DNA of 64,000 nt from Chrysopilus asiliformis (taxonomy: Eukaryota > Arthropoda > Insecta > Diptera > Rhagionidae). Location of the stretch: NCBI GenBank assembly GCA_964034945.1, contig OZ035960.1, positions 115,361,824 to 115,425,823 on the forward strand. Reading direction: 5' to 3'. A program made the translations under genes and the position numbers. How positions within the stretch are numbered: the stretch's first letter is position 1; each line of letters begins with the position of its first letter. Under the pieces are notes generated by a model, which worked only from the letters and a program-made list of their open reading frames with translations, ran no database searches and had not been told where the DNA came from. Positions 1 through 12,773 of this stretch are shown here, piece after piece.

Positions 1-94
1 GAATCAATTTGACAACTTTGGGAGTTGGTTCTAGCTTTGTGGTTGTTTGGTGGTATGGATTAAGTTACATTTTACTTATAATGCATGAAGATTT

Positions 95-300
95 TTCCCT
101 GCCGCGCATTTTCTGAAAGAACGTTTGCCTGCGGCGTATTTTTTCGGAAAACCTTCGCCTACAAATTTTTACCTGTGGCGCATTTTCTAAAAAGAGCTTT
201 CGCCTACAGATTTACGCTTGCCGCGCATTTTCCCTGAAGAATTTTCGGCTATGGTATTTTCGTTTCAAAGAAAATTCACCGGTGGCGCATTTTTCGTTAT
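95..300. repeat. degenerate tandem motif GCCTGCGGCGCATTTT
   Basis: Five diverged copies spaced about 35-60 bases apart, for example at 101, 132, 173, 220 and 281. Same motif as inside the hAT-like element at 14925-16051, so this may be a fossil of that family. Confidence 0.6.
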
Positions 301-863
301 TTCTACCACCACTATTACTAAACCAATTAAATGTTTTCAATTGGAAATCGTTAAGTCCGTGAATCCTCGAGGGTGTTGTTGGGTAAAACAAATCTCGAAC
401 TCTTGGTTTAGAGCAGTGCTCCGCAGCCAGTGTGCCGGGAAATGATATTAGATGTGCCGTGATAAACAATTCAAATAGCTATTTTATAATTCTTTCAGGA
501 TTTTTTTTTAATTTTAAATATATTTTTAATTTTAAATACAATTTTTTTTATATTTTCTTTTGTGGTGTGCCCCTGATTTCCAGAAAAAAAAAATTGTATG
601 CCGTATGCAAATAAAGGTTGCGGGGCACTGGTTTAGAGGACGAAAAACGTTGATTTATGATAATGAAGTGGAAAGTTCCAGTCGTGTCCAGAAAACACAT
701 AATCTGTGACAAACTTATTTCTCACTCTTTTAACCCCTTTTGTGTGAAGTTTCGAGTACAAATTTCAGTAAAATTAGTTGATTGTTTTCAGAGTTAAATT
801 TTACCTAGAATTTTTCTCCTCTAATTTGTTTTGTTTTCGGTGGAAAGTCGCAAAAAATTAGAA
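301..863. other. no gene seen
   Basis: AT-rich sequence with runs of T and A at 500-590. Short open frames only, with no recognisable domain. Confidence 0.6.
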
Positions 864-1101
864 CTGGGCTGGAATCATGTATCTCGACGCGTCTCTGTCT
901 TTCGACTTCGACGCAGCTTTTGACTCTTGACTTCGCCATATTAGCAGCTTCAAATTTCCTGGAGTGACAGTCAGAATCACGTTTCGATTCATAGTGACGA
1001 TTCCGCGAAATTTCAAGCTGCAGATATAGCGAAGTCAAGAGTTAAAAGCTGCGTCGAAGTCGAAAGACAGAGACGCGTCGGAATACATGATTGGTGCCCT
1101 G
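864..1101. mobile_element. foldback element, copy 1
   Basis: About 238 bases, almost entirely one long inverted repeat. Arms start GGGCACCAATCATGTATTCC in the consensus and run through GACGCGTCTCTGTCTTTCGA. The left terminus is slightly degraded. Confidence 0.85.
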
Positions 1102-3095
1102 GAAACTTTCCAGAATTTTTTTTTTTAAAAACTCCAAAAAAAACTCAATTTGCTTGATTTAAAATGAAATTTCTATTAATATTTGATATGAAACTTTCAC
1201 ACAGGGTATTGGACGATTGTCTCCTGGTAATCGTAGGGAAAATTATAAAATATGTACGAAATACATAAGAGATACGAAAATGAATTTACTTTTCTTGGTT
1301 ATCTTTCTGCCATTATTCGGTTTATATAAAACCAATACTAACTTTGTTTAATGCAATGAAAATTACCTCTGGCGTTTTTTTTTTTGCAGTACAGAAAAAA
1401 GAATAGGTAATAGTAGATAATAATAAAGGTCTAGACATGCACAATGGAAGTAGAAGATGATGGCACCGAAAAGGGTTGGATTTCCTTATTTGTGATTTTC
1501 TTAATTAAAAGCGAGCTACCAAAATAAACTGTTGACATCAAAAGCTCTTCTTCAGACATTTCTGTCGACGTCGGCCGTCTTTTTACAAGTGTTTCATCTT
1601 AGACTTTTTCATTATGGATATGTGTGTGTGTGAGTTTTTGTATAAATTTTTTGGCATTAGCAAATAGTATCCTTTTTCGCTGTCTTGTATGGATGGTATG
1701 AATGGTGGTACCCGCTCTCTACTTTTTCACGCATCGGAAAATTAACACCTTTTGCATCCTCCAAAGGAACCCAAAGCTTGACGCTGAGGTGTCTTAATGA
1801 ACGCAACTGAAATGAGAACAAGAAACTGACTGGATGGGGGTTCCTCTTAGCCGAGGAAAATGAAATTTTATTAATTTAAATGCTAATTAGGTGTTGTTGC
1901 TTCCTTTTAACGCTACCCATTATTTATCGTTGCTGTAGCGGCACTCGGTCTTAACCAAGATGTACAGCATTAACAAAAATAAAGAGAAACCGAGTAATGG
2001 TTGGCAATTTACGGTTTTATTACATAAAATTTTCTGTACCATGGATGAAGTGGCCCAAGTTTGCATCTGGTTTAACCGACCAAAAACCGAGCTTAATATT
2101 CATAATGTTTTTAATATAAGAAATTTTTTTTTACCCTTCCCGTCCGTTGTGTTTTCCTGGCATTTTTTGGATTTACCCAAAACTCAATTATGTGTACGTC
2201 TCTTTTCTGTTTTGCTGCTTTTTTTATGCAAAAAATGTATTATATTTTTGGGGTTACGATTAAGATGTTTTAAATGTTACCAGATGCTGCTCTCATGTTT
2301 CCTTTTCCATTGCCGCTATGAAAACTTCAAATATTACTTGGAATATGTTCATTTTGAATGGATTTAATGCTAAATACGGTTTCCATATTAAGCCTTAATG
2401 TTGGTGTTGTCAGGGCATAAGACATTCTTCATTAAGCTCGAAAAATGATTGTGCTATTATTTTTAATGACCATACTTGGAAATTCAAGTATTTGAATTAT
2501 GAAAATTTCCTACTTAAATGAAAACATTTTGTGAAAATTGTTTTTTAATCTTTAAGAAAAAAAATCTGTACAACGATTTTAATTTGAATTCATTTTTTTC
2601 AGTTGCGTTTATTGCAACGGGTTTTGTAAGCGAAAATCGTTTGTAAAACCTGCATGTAATTAATTGTAAATGTTGTTACCACAGTTTTTTTTTCAAAATC
2701 CAATTGCATAATCAGTGCATAAAAAAGACCTACTGGGTGGGAAATTTGGGTTGAATTTTAAAATTTCACTCAACTATTTTGGGTTTTAAACGATTTTTTA
2801 AACTATTTAGTTGAACATTTTTCAACCGCCAGTGTTTAAAAGACGAATTTTTAATGGTTTTAAACTTTTGAAGTCGAGTTTTTCAACCTTTTAGTGTTTA
2901 AATGTGCATTTTTAAACCAGCTTAGTTGGAAATTTTGACCTAAAAAATTAAAACGTTAAACGTTAAACGTTATACGAAATTTTGTAAAAGAAAAATTGAA
3001 AATTAAACCGAAAAGACGAAACATTTTGACTTTGGATTTAATTTCTCCAAATTTTAAACTTTTTGGGTGAAAATTAAAACTTCATTTAGTTAGGA
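1102..3095. other. no gene seen
   Basis: AT-rich. A 135-codon open frame at 1960-2367 lacks any known domain and looks incidental. The stretch 2740-3080 has TTTTAAA-rich repeated phrases (GTTTTAAAC, AGTTGAA) that may be a decayed repeat without clear ends. Confidence 0.6.
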
Positions 3096-3588
3096 CTAGC
3101 TTGCATACCCGTCGTTGCCGGGTTAAGTTTTTTCAATTTTTTTTTGATGGTCTATGTTGGAGCTAAACTTCAGGCCAATCGGCTCGGTAGTTTCCCCGCG
3201 AAAGGGTAACATAGTGCAAAAACGAAGTTTCGAAATCACTTTACCCCCTCCCCTTACTCCCCACCTCTCGGGCTACTTTTTAATAGATCTATGTTGGGGC
3301 TGGACCCCCGACGAACATCTATGCCAAATTTCAGGCCAATCGGTTCAGTAGTTTCCCCGCGAAAGAGTAACATAGAGGGAAAACTAAGATTCGAGATTAC
3401 TTTACCCCCTCTCCTTACTCCCCTCACCCCTCGCGCTACTTTTCCGTATGCCTATGTTGGAACCAGAACTACCACAGACACTCATGCCAAATTTCAAGTC
3501 AATCGGTTCAGCCGTTTTTGCGTGAAAGAGGAACAGACAGACAGATAGACACACACCAACTCATTTTTATATATATTAAATAGTATGA
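3096..3588 (-). mobile_element. Helitron-like nonautonomous element, 3 internal units
   Basis: On the minus strand begins TCATACTA and ends ACCCGGCAACGACGGGT-ATGCAAG-CTAG. The last part is a hairpin 7 bases before CTAG, as in Helitrons. Flanked by A and T is the family rule here; this copy is slightly degraded at the 5' end. It contains three diverged tandem units of about 140-160 bases. Confidence 0.8.
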
Positions 3589-3723
3589 TAAATATGTAAA
3601 CTTAAAAAGTTTAAAAATTCGACCAAAGTTTTGCATCGTGCAGTATCGGAAACGTTCGATACGCCAAAAATGCTTGTTAGGAATGAATCTAATTTGGACA
3701 ACACCACTCTCTTCTTTCCCTCT

Positions 3724-4059
3724 TTAACACGTTGACTGCCCCACCAATTTTACAAATGTTTAAAGAAATGCAAATACATTTTCCTTATAATTTGTGCTGT
3801 TTTCAACATATTTTCGTTTTTGCAAACGCAGGACGAATCCCAAGCAACCAGATAAGGCATAATGCCTTAGATTAGGGCGTGGTGTCTTAAAAAACGACCA
3901 ATTTTAAGACACCACGCCCTAATCTAAGGCATTATGCCTTATCTGGTTGCTTGGGATATAGACCTGTCTATCAAAAATTACAGCCGGGGTCCCTAATGAA
4001 ACTTAGTGACATTTTTCACTGGCTATCAAAAATGATAGCCATGGCAGTCAATGTGTTAA
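3724..4059. mobile_element. TTAA-flanked MITE with nested palindrome
   Basis: TTAA at 3724-3727 and 4056-4059, then inverted ends CACRTTGACTGCC. The ends resemble those of the MITE at 30828-30974. A CCCAAG palindromic element (3839-3955) lies inside it. Confidence 0.8.
3839..3955. mobile_element. CCCAAG palindromic MITE, copy 1
   Basis: Near-perfect palindrome of about 117 bases; arms start CCCAAGCAACCAGATAAGGC. Flanked by AT on both sides. Confidence 0.85.
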
Positions 4060-5736
4060 TCCTTTTTCCTGGAAATTTGTTTACGTTTTGCATAAAATAT
4101 GACTCGTGAAAAAAATTCTTCTCCCCCTCTTTACCTCCCTAGGAACACATTATGGTACATTTCTCCTGCAATCTTGCGACTTTATTTTTCTTTACCAAAA
4201 ATTCCAACTTTTGTTCCCACAGGACTTGTAACAAATCCCCATAATTGTTGAAAAATCATACTGAGTTTTCTTTAAGATTTTCGAAATATAGATTTTTCTT
4301 CCAGTTAATGTGAAAAATTACCAAAGATCGATAATAATTACACGATATTTAATTAACATTATTCTCTCATCAATAATGACATTCAATAAATAAATTTCGA
4401 TTACTGTGCTGGATGTAATCAATCAATATTAAAAACGGTTTTCAACTTTCGGGATTCTCCTCATTGTGAATGTATAGGGAAATACCACACAATCATGACC
4501 GAAAATCCCTATTGTAATCCAATTAAAAAGCCTTCGAAGTAATCCACTTTGCCAGCCAAAGAATTTCGAGGGTGAACAACTTTTCGTCGTTCTTTCGATT
4601 GAGTCTTTGATATATTCACTTGCTATATAAACATACTGACGATATCAACATAGCGATTTATTCATATCGAAGGGAGGAAATAAATTTCAGTCCCAATAAA
4701 AAATTTAAAGAAGAAATACAAGAAAATCCCGCAACAGAAAGAAATGTGAAGATGGAAGAGAGTTGGGAAAAAAGAAGAAGAAAAAGAATAATAATACTAA
4801 TAATAATAAGATAGAGAGTGGGAAAAATCTTTTCATGGACAAAATATCAGAGTCATTAGATTGATAAATTGCTTTCATAAAATTGCTTAGCACCCTCACT
4901 CGCTGGGCCAGCAAGCAACCAGGAGTGAAGGAGTGGACCCGGCCAAGAATCACTACGAGATCCTATAAAAGCTTATATTCAAATTCCTCGGCATCGATCA
5001 ATTATCCGATATTTTCCCTAATAAATGAAGGACATTTAAAAGTGAAAACCTTCAGATCAACAACTATGTAGAATGCCTAAGACTTGTTCTATACGAGTGG
5101 GTATTTTATATACATATATATAAGGACTAATAAGTGTTATACATATATACGGAATATATCTATTGGTACCTTCATCCGAATTCAATTTATTCAGCTCGAT
5201 TTCCATTTCTGTCATCATTCACTCCCATTTCAAATCACTGTTTCCGAGGTAAACAATTCCTATAGTCCTGCAAAACTCTACAAAACTCATATTTGAGCTT
5301 CAATATAAATCTAGCCTCTTCAAGATTCAACAATAAAAACAGCCTTTTCAAAAAAAAGAATTGAATTAGTAATTTCCAATCAATTGAAGTCATTACCACG
5401 GACTTATTACTTTGTGAAATAATTCTTACACTGGGAAAATGGAAAATCAAGCAAAAACCACTTTGTTTCCATACTATTTGTAACTGAAAGTATTTGTTAG
5501 GGATTCTTTTTTGTATTTTCTTAAAGTCGATTTTAAAATTAAAATAAAGTACTCGAACGGATCTTAGGGAGCGCTTTGTAATTTCAAATTACAAATTAAT
5601 AGGCCATAAAAGAAGCCAATTAATTTGTTTTCACCTTTGTGTGGATTTTTTTTTATATTGATAGGATTTTATGGAATAATGGGGAAATTTTGATAGATCT
5701 GTTAGGCGCGTGTAGGTGTTTTTAATTTCCTTTTCT
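4060..5736. other. no gene seen
   Basis: AT-rich, with a small AATAAT tract near 4785-4810. No exon or element with defined ends is recognised. Confidence 0.6.
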
Positions 5737-5998
5737 ATAGAGGGAAAGTATTGTATTCATGATGGAGACTGACTCAAGAATGGAGACAGACAGAAAATTT
5801 CTGATCAGTACGAAATCCATTTCAGGCAAAATTATGAGGATGTCCGCGCATCTGTCTGTCAGTCTGTCTGTCTGTCTTTATAAATTTTTCGATACGATAC
5901 ACCATTTTATGAGAAAATAAGAAAAAAAGTATTCTATTTGTATGGAAGAGGGGAAAGCAGTTTTTCGATTGGATTTTTATGTATGGATGACTTATGTA

Positions 5999-6374
5999 GG
6001 TTAGGTTAGGTTCGGTGGCGGCCTGCTAGATTGCAGGGGCTCGCCTAGACCGCTAGGGTCGATAGCGCTACCACAATGGATGCCTAAGTGCTACTTTTCG
6101 TTATGGCTATATCCTTGTGAGTTCAAAGACTCTCGTAGCCAGCGCGAAGTTTAAGAGTTTTTTCAGATCCAAATTGGAAGCTACCTCTAGGCTTCCAAAC
6201 GAGTGCCCGACCAGATGCTGGAGCCTTGCTCTTGCCAACGCAGGGCATTCACATAATAAATGTTCTAGGGTTTCTGCAATTCCGGGCTCCTTGCAGCTCC
6301 TGCACAGGTTAGAGTCCACTAGGCCCAACCGGAAAGCGTGTTCGTCTATAAGAACGTGTCCTGTATAAATTCCT
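5999..6374 (-). pseudogene. non-LTR retrotransposon (LINE) 3' fragment
   Basis: Flanked by a 9-bp target duplication ACTTATGTA (5990-5998 and 6375-6383). The minus strand encodes the C-terminus of a LINE ORF2: MGLVDSNLCRSCKEPG...HLLCECPALARARL, a Cys/His-containing tail common in jockey/I/R1-type elements with RNase H. A short 3' UTR follows and ends in CCTAACCTAACC next to the duplication. It is strongly 5'-truncated. It sits inside another repeat. Confidence 0.88.
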
Positions 6375-6659
6375 ACTTATGTAAAATCCTATTCTAAACA
6401 CATTTTACCTTTATAAATTTTCCAATATGACTTACCGTTTTCGAGAAAATTGCGAAAAACTGTCTATGGAAAGAGGTAAGAAATGGTCCAATTTTGTCCA
6501 TTCAAGAACTTAGCCTAGCCATTTACGAAAAACGTAACTATAAAAAATTTTTAGTCTCTAGCTCAATCCTTTCGAAAATTATAGTGTCCACGGGCAGACA
6601 GACGGATGCACGGACATGCAGAAGTGTTGTCATCCTATACTCCTAAACACCCTGGTATA

Positions 6660-7925
6660 GTTCATTTTTGTGTCCAGTGATTGGTTCTATGCGTTACAGA
6701 CGGTATGCTAAATTTAAAATCTCCAAAAACCCTAACGAGGGGGAGTAGCGGTGGAGAATGTATGAAACTGTCGCGAAAACTAACGTGACCGCGTTTTAAG
6801 TTTCTCGTCGTCTTGAATCCTCGAATTAAGAGTCAGAAAAAGAAACAGGACGAAGGATTTCCTTTGGGAACATTATTGAGATGGAATCACAGAGAAATTG
6901 CATTTTGAACATTCAACACTTTTTTTATTCCCTTATTTGTAACTTCAGATCCCTTCCTCTTCCTATTCGCATTATATTTCCACAGAAGACCCGCATATCG
7001 GCTGCAATCAGGACAAGTAACTACCAGGCGGATGTTGAAACTAAATGCGAAGACAATAAAACTTTAATTTATTTGTCTGTTTGTAAATAGTAGGTACACA
7101 ATTCATTCCAACTTTGAAAGTTTTAAATAATACGTAGTTCATGTTTGACTGTTGCCTAAGGGCTTACTTACACTCTTTCGTAATTGTGTATCACAACAAA
7201 AACAACAACGACGGGAATTCCTTGATAAAAAGGAAAGCAAAACGACGGGAATTCCTTGATAAAAAAAGGCATCACAGTTGAAGGATACGTTATACCATAT
7301 CCTAAAGCACTGAGACAAGAGCAATTCCAGGTCCTGTTCAACTATTTGCTTGTCAACTCAAAAGATCTCATTTGCTCGTTTTGTGCAACTGATCCCATCC
7401 GGAGCAGAAACTTTAACAGCGTACCAGAAAACAGAAAAAAAACGATAAAACTTCTATGATGTCCTGGAAAATAACATGAAAAACAACTAAGTTTTGTTCC
7501 GTTGTTTCGATGCGGGGATATAATCTGCGGGTGCATACGTGGTGCTTGCAGTTAAAACTAAAAATGAAGTTTCCGTAAAGGTAAATTCCGAACTACAATT
7601 ACATATATACACACGTATATGATAATTGAATTTGTTTGTCTTTCAAAAGTTCTTAAATTTGAATTCTCTTCCTTTTCGTTGGCTAGATTGCTTTGCGATT
7701 CTTACAGTTTTTTTTAGTTTTTGCTGTCATTCAACTGCATATGCACATAGTTGATACTTTTGTTTCTTAGTAAAGACGTTATTACTTTACTAATGTGTGG
7801 TAATCAATTTACAACGTTTTCCGTATAAATTTCATTGTGTGCATATCTATTGTTTTTCTGAGATAAACTTTAACAGATCAGAAAATGAACAATATTCCAT
7901 TTCCTTATACTTTATTGTTGAATTT
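6660..7925. other. no gene seen
   Basis: Holds a tandem duplication of ACGACGGGAATTCCTTGATA at 7207-7262 (unit about 37 bases). Otherwise short open frames only. Confidence 0.6.
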
Positions 7926-8126
7926 CCTCCCCTCCTCCCCTCCTCCCCTCCTCCCCTCCTCCACTCCTCCTTCCTTCCTCTCCAATCCTCTTCTTCTCCT
8001 CTTCTCCTCTTCTTCTTCTCCTCTTCTCCTCCTCTTCTCCTCCTCTTCTCCTCCTCTTCTCCTCCTCTTCTCCTCCTCTTCTCCTCCTCTTCTCCTCCTC
8101 TTCTCCTCCTCTTCTCCTCCTCTCCT
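7926..8126. repeat. CTCCTCTTCTCCT minisatellite
   Basis: A pyrimidine-only tract of about 200 bases: first (CTCCTCCC)n, then ten or so near-identical copies of CTCCTCTTCTC. Purine/pyrimidine strand asymmetry is complete. The overlapping open frames on both strands (7797-8219, 7905-8129) are repeat products. Confidence 0.95.
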
Positions 8127-8286
8127 CACACTAGTTATAATGCATTTAAATATGACATATTCAATACTTTTTTTTCTAAAAATCGCTATTTAAAAATCAT
8201 ACACTTAGAAATAGAATAGTGTCACTTTTTTCAAAACTTTTCTACACAAGGCAAAAATGTTATCTGACGTTTTAAATGACGTGTTT

Positions 8287-8593
8287 TTTGCCTGCGGCAC
8301 ATTTTTTCTACAATTTTCCACAAATTCGAAAGATTTTATTTATGCAACATAAAAAGCGCGAAAAATAAAGTTATTTTTCGCTTGAAAATGTATAGCTCTT
8401 CACTGCATTTTGTTGTAAATAATTTCGCTAGCGGCGCACATTTCTTAATCTTTTTTTGTTGTTTTCGTCTAAACCAAGTTTTATTTATAAATTCCCTTAT
8501 TGTTTCGTTTCAGGGAGGCTCGTACCCCCCCCCCCCCTTCCATCCTCCGCCTCCCTAATTTGATCGCAAAATAAATATGGTCACCCTAACTAT
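8287..8593. repeat. probable hAT-family fossil, one end
   Basis: Contains GCCTGCGGCACATTTT and GCTAGCGGCGCACATTT, then a C-run and finally ATATGGTCACCCTA at 8577-8593. That end is the inverse of TAGGGTGACCATAT, the hAT-like terminus seen at 14925. The other end is not found. Confidence 0.5.
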
Positions 8594-8926
8594 ACTCAAG
8601 TTAATATCACATTTCAGTGCAAACAAAGCAAATTGTGACATACTCGTTTTGAAGATATTGTTTTGAGTTTATAATAGAGTGTTGTTTTACTTGACGTGTC
8701 AATTTACTGACCGTCGAAAAGTAAATATTATCGGCATAATCTCCTCTTGATCAAAGACAAACACTTTACCACATTGTCCTTTCAATTGTTACATGATCTC
8801 GTATCAATATTTAAAGAAATTTTCAATTTAATTTGATAATCTTGTGTACTTCAAATTATGTTAGACATGTACTAACCAGAATATGTACATCTCAAGAATC
8901 CTTTAAGTCAATACATATGTTAACCA

Positions 8927-9310
8927 CTAGCTTGCATACCCGTCGTTGCCGGGTTAAGTTTTTTGTCTAAGTTTTAAAATACGAAAAAACCGGGAAGAAC
9001 TTAAAAACTTTTCAATGGGTCTATGTTGGGGCTGGACCCCCGACAAACATCTATGCCAAATTTCACGCCAATCGGTTCAGTAGTTTCCCTGAGAAAGAGT
9101 AACATAGCGCTAAAACTAAGTTTCGAAATCACTTTACCCCCTCCCCTTACTCCCCCCACCCCTCGCGCTACTTTTCCGTATGCCTGTGTTGGAACCAGAA
9201 CTACCACAGACACTCATGCCGAATTTCAAGTCGATCGGTTCAGCCTTTTTGTCGTGAAAAAGGAACAGACAGACAGATAGACACCAACTCATTTTTATAT
9301 ATTAGTATGA
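8927..9310 (-). mobile_element. Helitron-like nonautonomous element, 2 internal units
   Basis: Ends TCATACTAATATA and CTAG, flanked by A at the 5' side and T at the 3' side in element orientation. Contains the ACCCG/CGGGT terminal hairpin and two internal units. Confidence 0.83.
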
Positions 9311-10329
9311 TGATTAGCGGCACAATCAACATAAATGCTGGTTGTGATGATTCTAGAAAGAATTGTTATTCAACCGATAATTTTTGACGTCGACATTTTG
9401 CAAAAAAAAATAATAATACATTTCTTAAGACCTCCTGGCTTGATCTGTTTTGTGAAAAACCCTTTCAGTATTGCCACCTTACCAGTCTATGTACAATATT
9501 TCTAAAAAGTGGAATCTTTCCTATAAAAACTGGAATTAGAACTGGAATTAGAACGAAAATTAGCATGCCTTTAGAATCGTACACAAAAAAAAATTCACAT
9601 GTAGCCCATTTTCAAAAATATTTGCGTCCAGAGCAAATTTTTCAGAAAATTTCGCCTGCGGCGCATTACTTTCTCTTGTGATTTGATGGTATGTAAATTT
9701 TTAAGTTTAATTTCAGTGTTTAATATTAACACTGAAATGTTACTGAAATGTTACAAGAACTGTTACCGTAATTTTGTTTATAATGCGGCCCGCGATTTGA
9801 CAGCTCTGTTCTACACTTAGCAGATTTGGCTCTTACTCAAACCCCCTCCCATGATAAACCAATAGCTACGCCCCTGAGTCCACATATGAATTCTACTGAA
9901 AGTCGGGCGGAATTATACTAATCTTTGCACGGTGAACCAGGAACCGGAAAACAATTAAAAATGGTCAAACTATATCATTTGTTTAACAATAATTTGTAAA
10001 ACACAAATATTAACAAATTAATCTTCCACATGTTGGCCACAAAATTAAACTTCTAATAATACTAGCAACTGAAAAAACTGAATAATATAATAATTTTAAC
10101 TGTTTATGTGTGAAACAATTATTTTCCTCAATTTTATTTTTATTTTGAAGGCAATTTATGTAGAAAACAATTTTAAAAACAGATATCGCAGCTGTATTGT
10201 CACATATTGGTTTATCTTTTTATCCATTTAAATACTTTATTGCTATTAACTCCCCCTAGGCTATTTAATAATCGGTTTGTATCAAACATTAAATTATAAA
10301 ACACCGAGCATAGGATTTATTTTTCAGTA
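9311..10329. other. no gene seen
   Basis: One GCCTGCGGCGCATT motif near 9655 hints at another decayed hAT-family copy. Nothing else is supported. Confidence 0.55.
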
Positions 10330-10605
10330 CACGGTAAAAAAATTTATGATTTTTGTATCCCAAAATCTCTTGCACCAAATTTATATCAACTTGCATGCTT
10401 TTATTAATATTTGGGGTAAATTGTCAGAACACCAAAAATTTTTTTGTCAAATTTACACCAAACAACAATTATCAAATTTTTACATTTGATATCAAATGTT
10501 ATGGACATAACATGTCATACAAAACATGCGACTTGATAAAAATTTGTTATAAAAGATTTTGATAACAAAAATTCTTTCATAAAAACGCTTAAATTTTTTA
10601 CCGTG
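10330..10605. mobile_element. TA-flanked MITE with CACGGTAAAAAA ends
   Basis: TA on both sides, inverted ends CACGGTAAAAAAATTTA. AT-rich interior. The open frames at 10277-10562 are incidental. Confidence 0.8.
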
Positions 10606-10771
10606 TAGTATCGCAAAATATGGAAGTGAAACTAGAGTTATTTCATGAAATTAGATTTTGCTTACCGTAGTTAAATGAATTAAATTTCAACCTTTTTATA
10701 ATTTCGAAACAATTCTCCAACAAAATATTAGTTTTGTATGTGTCGGCCATTTATTTTGATTATTTTTATAC

Positions 10772-11301
10772 CCGTATGGTGAAACCAAAGGGTATATTAA
10801 CTTTGCCTTACCGTTTTTAACGCCAATAGCCCGTCATCACCAGGGATGGCCCCAATTTGCCTTAGGAGACAAGTAGATTGGACCAAAAATAGTAGTAGAT
10901 TGATACTAATAGTAGCAGATTTTCAAAAAAAAAACCTTTTCTACCTATGCCGATATACGAATTTGTATAACTATAGCTAAATGGCTTTATCATTCAAACC
11001 ACCGTCCGTCCGTCCGTCCGTCCGTCCGTCCATCTGTCTGTCCGTCTGTCTGTCCGTCTGTCTGTCTGTCTGTCCGTCTGTGGCGCGGATTGCGGGCGCA
11101 CGGATTGAGCTACAGACTTGAAATTTTGCGCAGATCCGTTTTTTGTAAAATGCGAGACTAAGTTAGTTCATGGGCAAAAATGGACCATTAGGGGGGGGGT
11201 ACCTGAGGGGGTGTGTTTTGATACAACTGTTCGCCATCAATCACCATACGGGTTTTCAATAATTGCCAGATTGGCAATTATAGCTTTTGTTATGTTTTTA
11301 A
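10772..11301 (+). mobile_element. interspersed repeat with TATACCC hairpin end, long copy
   Basis: Starts TTTTTATACCCGTATGGTG with a hairpin to GGGTATA, then a CCGT/CTGT tetranucleotide tract (10998-11082), then TGGCGCGGATTGCGGGCGCA, ending near TATAGCTTTTGTTATG. A shorter reverse copy lies at 31166-31405. Confidence 0.75.
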
Positions 11302-12535
11302 TTTTAATATTTTCGTCCAATGAAAATTTAACAAAAAAAACATTACCTATATTGTTAACTTTTAAAAACAAACTGCGCAAGGTACAAATTTTTTAATCGA
11401 AAAAAAAATTAATTGAGTTTTGAAATTTCAAAAGTTTTCGTTAATTAACAAAAACAAACATTCCATCAAACTCTTTTGATTAATTTAAAATTTCTTTTTA
11501 ATGTGACGATTTTTACGTACGACGTTTGTGGATTTTCATTAAAAGACAATTTTGCGGATAAATTTGTTTTGATCAATATATTAATTTTGCATTTAATTTT
11601 GAGCCCATAATTTTAATATGAATTTCATAATGACATTTTAATTGAAAGGTGGGAAATATATTCTACTCTGCCTGTCTCGTTAAATTCTAATTAAGTACAA
11701 AAGAGATTTTAAAATAAAGCAATTTCGTGGAATTGGAAAATAATAATTCATTTTTTTTTTTTTTTTTTGATTAATAAAATCGAATTTTAAAATCTTGTTT
11801 ACTTTTAATTACTGTATCTTTTTGAATAGTTCAAATATACATATAATGTCAAATGATAAGAGTTATTTAACCTGTATAGCACTTAAAAATTTTGATAATT
11901 TTTTTTTAACTAATTTCTACCATGACAACACATTAAAATGCAAAATTGCAACGTTATCGCATTGCGTAAACTCGTTTTTTTTGCACATTTTGTTCCAATT
12001 AATCAAATATAATTTTTTATTTCAAAATTCAACCTCAACTATAATCAATAAATTTTTATTAAAATGTGTGCAGTGTCCAATGAACCACGGCCAGCATGGG
12101 TTTTTCCAACAGATGAAAATGTTATTTTTAACACTCATTTATTGTAATTGAAATGTTTCTATGCCACCTATTGACTTTTTTTTATCAGCTCAGTATAGGA
12201 TGGAAAGCAGGATTTTCTAATCAAATGTTTGTGTTTATGCCTTCAGAATTCATTGAAAATATTTTTTTCACGCTCAAAATAATTTTAGTCAATACTCAAA
12301 TATAATGGCTATAAATAATTATTGTGATTGGATTTGATTTAATGCTAATTTTTTTAATGTGAAAAATGTTTCAGTTCCGTTTCAAAATAAAATTCAAATA
12401 AAGTAGGAGGGTTTAAGTACCCCTTGATCAATTTCTGATTAAAGTTTCAATTGCGGCAAAAAAATGTAGGATTTAATTCAACTCGCCCCCTCACAAAAAG
12501 TGTGGATTATTTAATAAACAGTTCTTGAGCTGCAT
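11302..12535. other. no gene seen
   Basis: Very AT-rich, with a 19-base T-run near 11751. The 118-codon open frame at 11795-12151 has no domain. Confidence 0.6.
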
Positions 12536-12773
12536 CTGGGCACCAATCATGTATTCCGACGCGTCTCTGTCTTTCGACTTCGACGCAGCTTTTAACTCTT
12601 GACTTCGCCATATCAGCAGCTTCAAATTTCCTGGAATGAGAGTCAGAATCACCTTTCGATTCATAGTGACGATTCCGCGAAATTTCAAGCTGCAGATATG
12701 GCGAAGTCAAGAGTCAAAAGCTGCGTCGAAGTCGAAAGACAGAGACGCGTCGGAATATATGATTGGTGCCCTG
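12536..12773. mobile_element. foldback element, copy 2
   Basis: Same foldback family, about 238 bases. Ends CTGGGCACCAATCATG and CATGATTGGTGCCCTG. The short open frames on both strands (12491-12781) are products of the palindrome, not genes. Confidence 0.87.

Noticed and set aside
1960..2367. 135-codon open frame upstream of LpR
   Set aside because: No recognisable domain, phenylalanine/cysteine-rich from T-rich DNA, no splice or promoter context.
2740..3090. Possible MITE with TTTTAAA-rich repeated phrases
   Set aside because: No convincing inverted ends or target duplication could be found.
7797..8219. Open frames of 140 and 102 codons rich in Leu, Ser and Pro, and an Arg/Glu-rich frame on the other strand
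   Set aside because: All are translations of the CTCCTCTTCTC minisatellite.
10990..11090. CCGTCCGTCTGT and CTGTCTGTC tracts as independent microsatellites
   Set aside because: They recur at fixed positions inside interspersed repeats, so they are parts of those families rather than separate loci.
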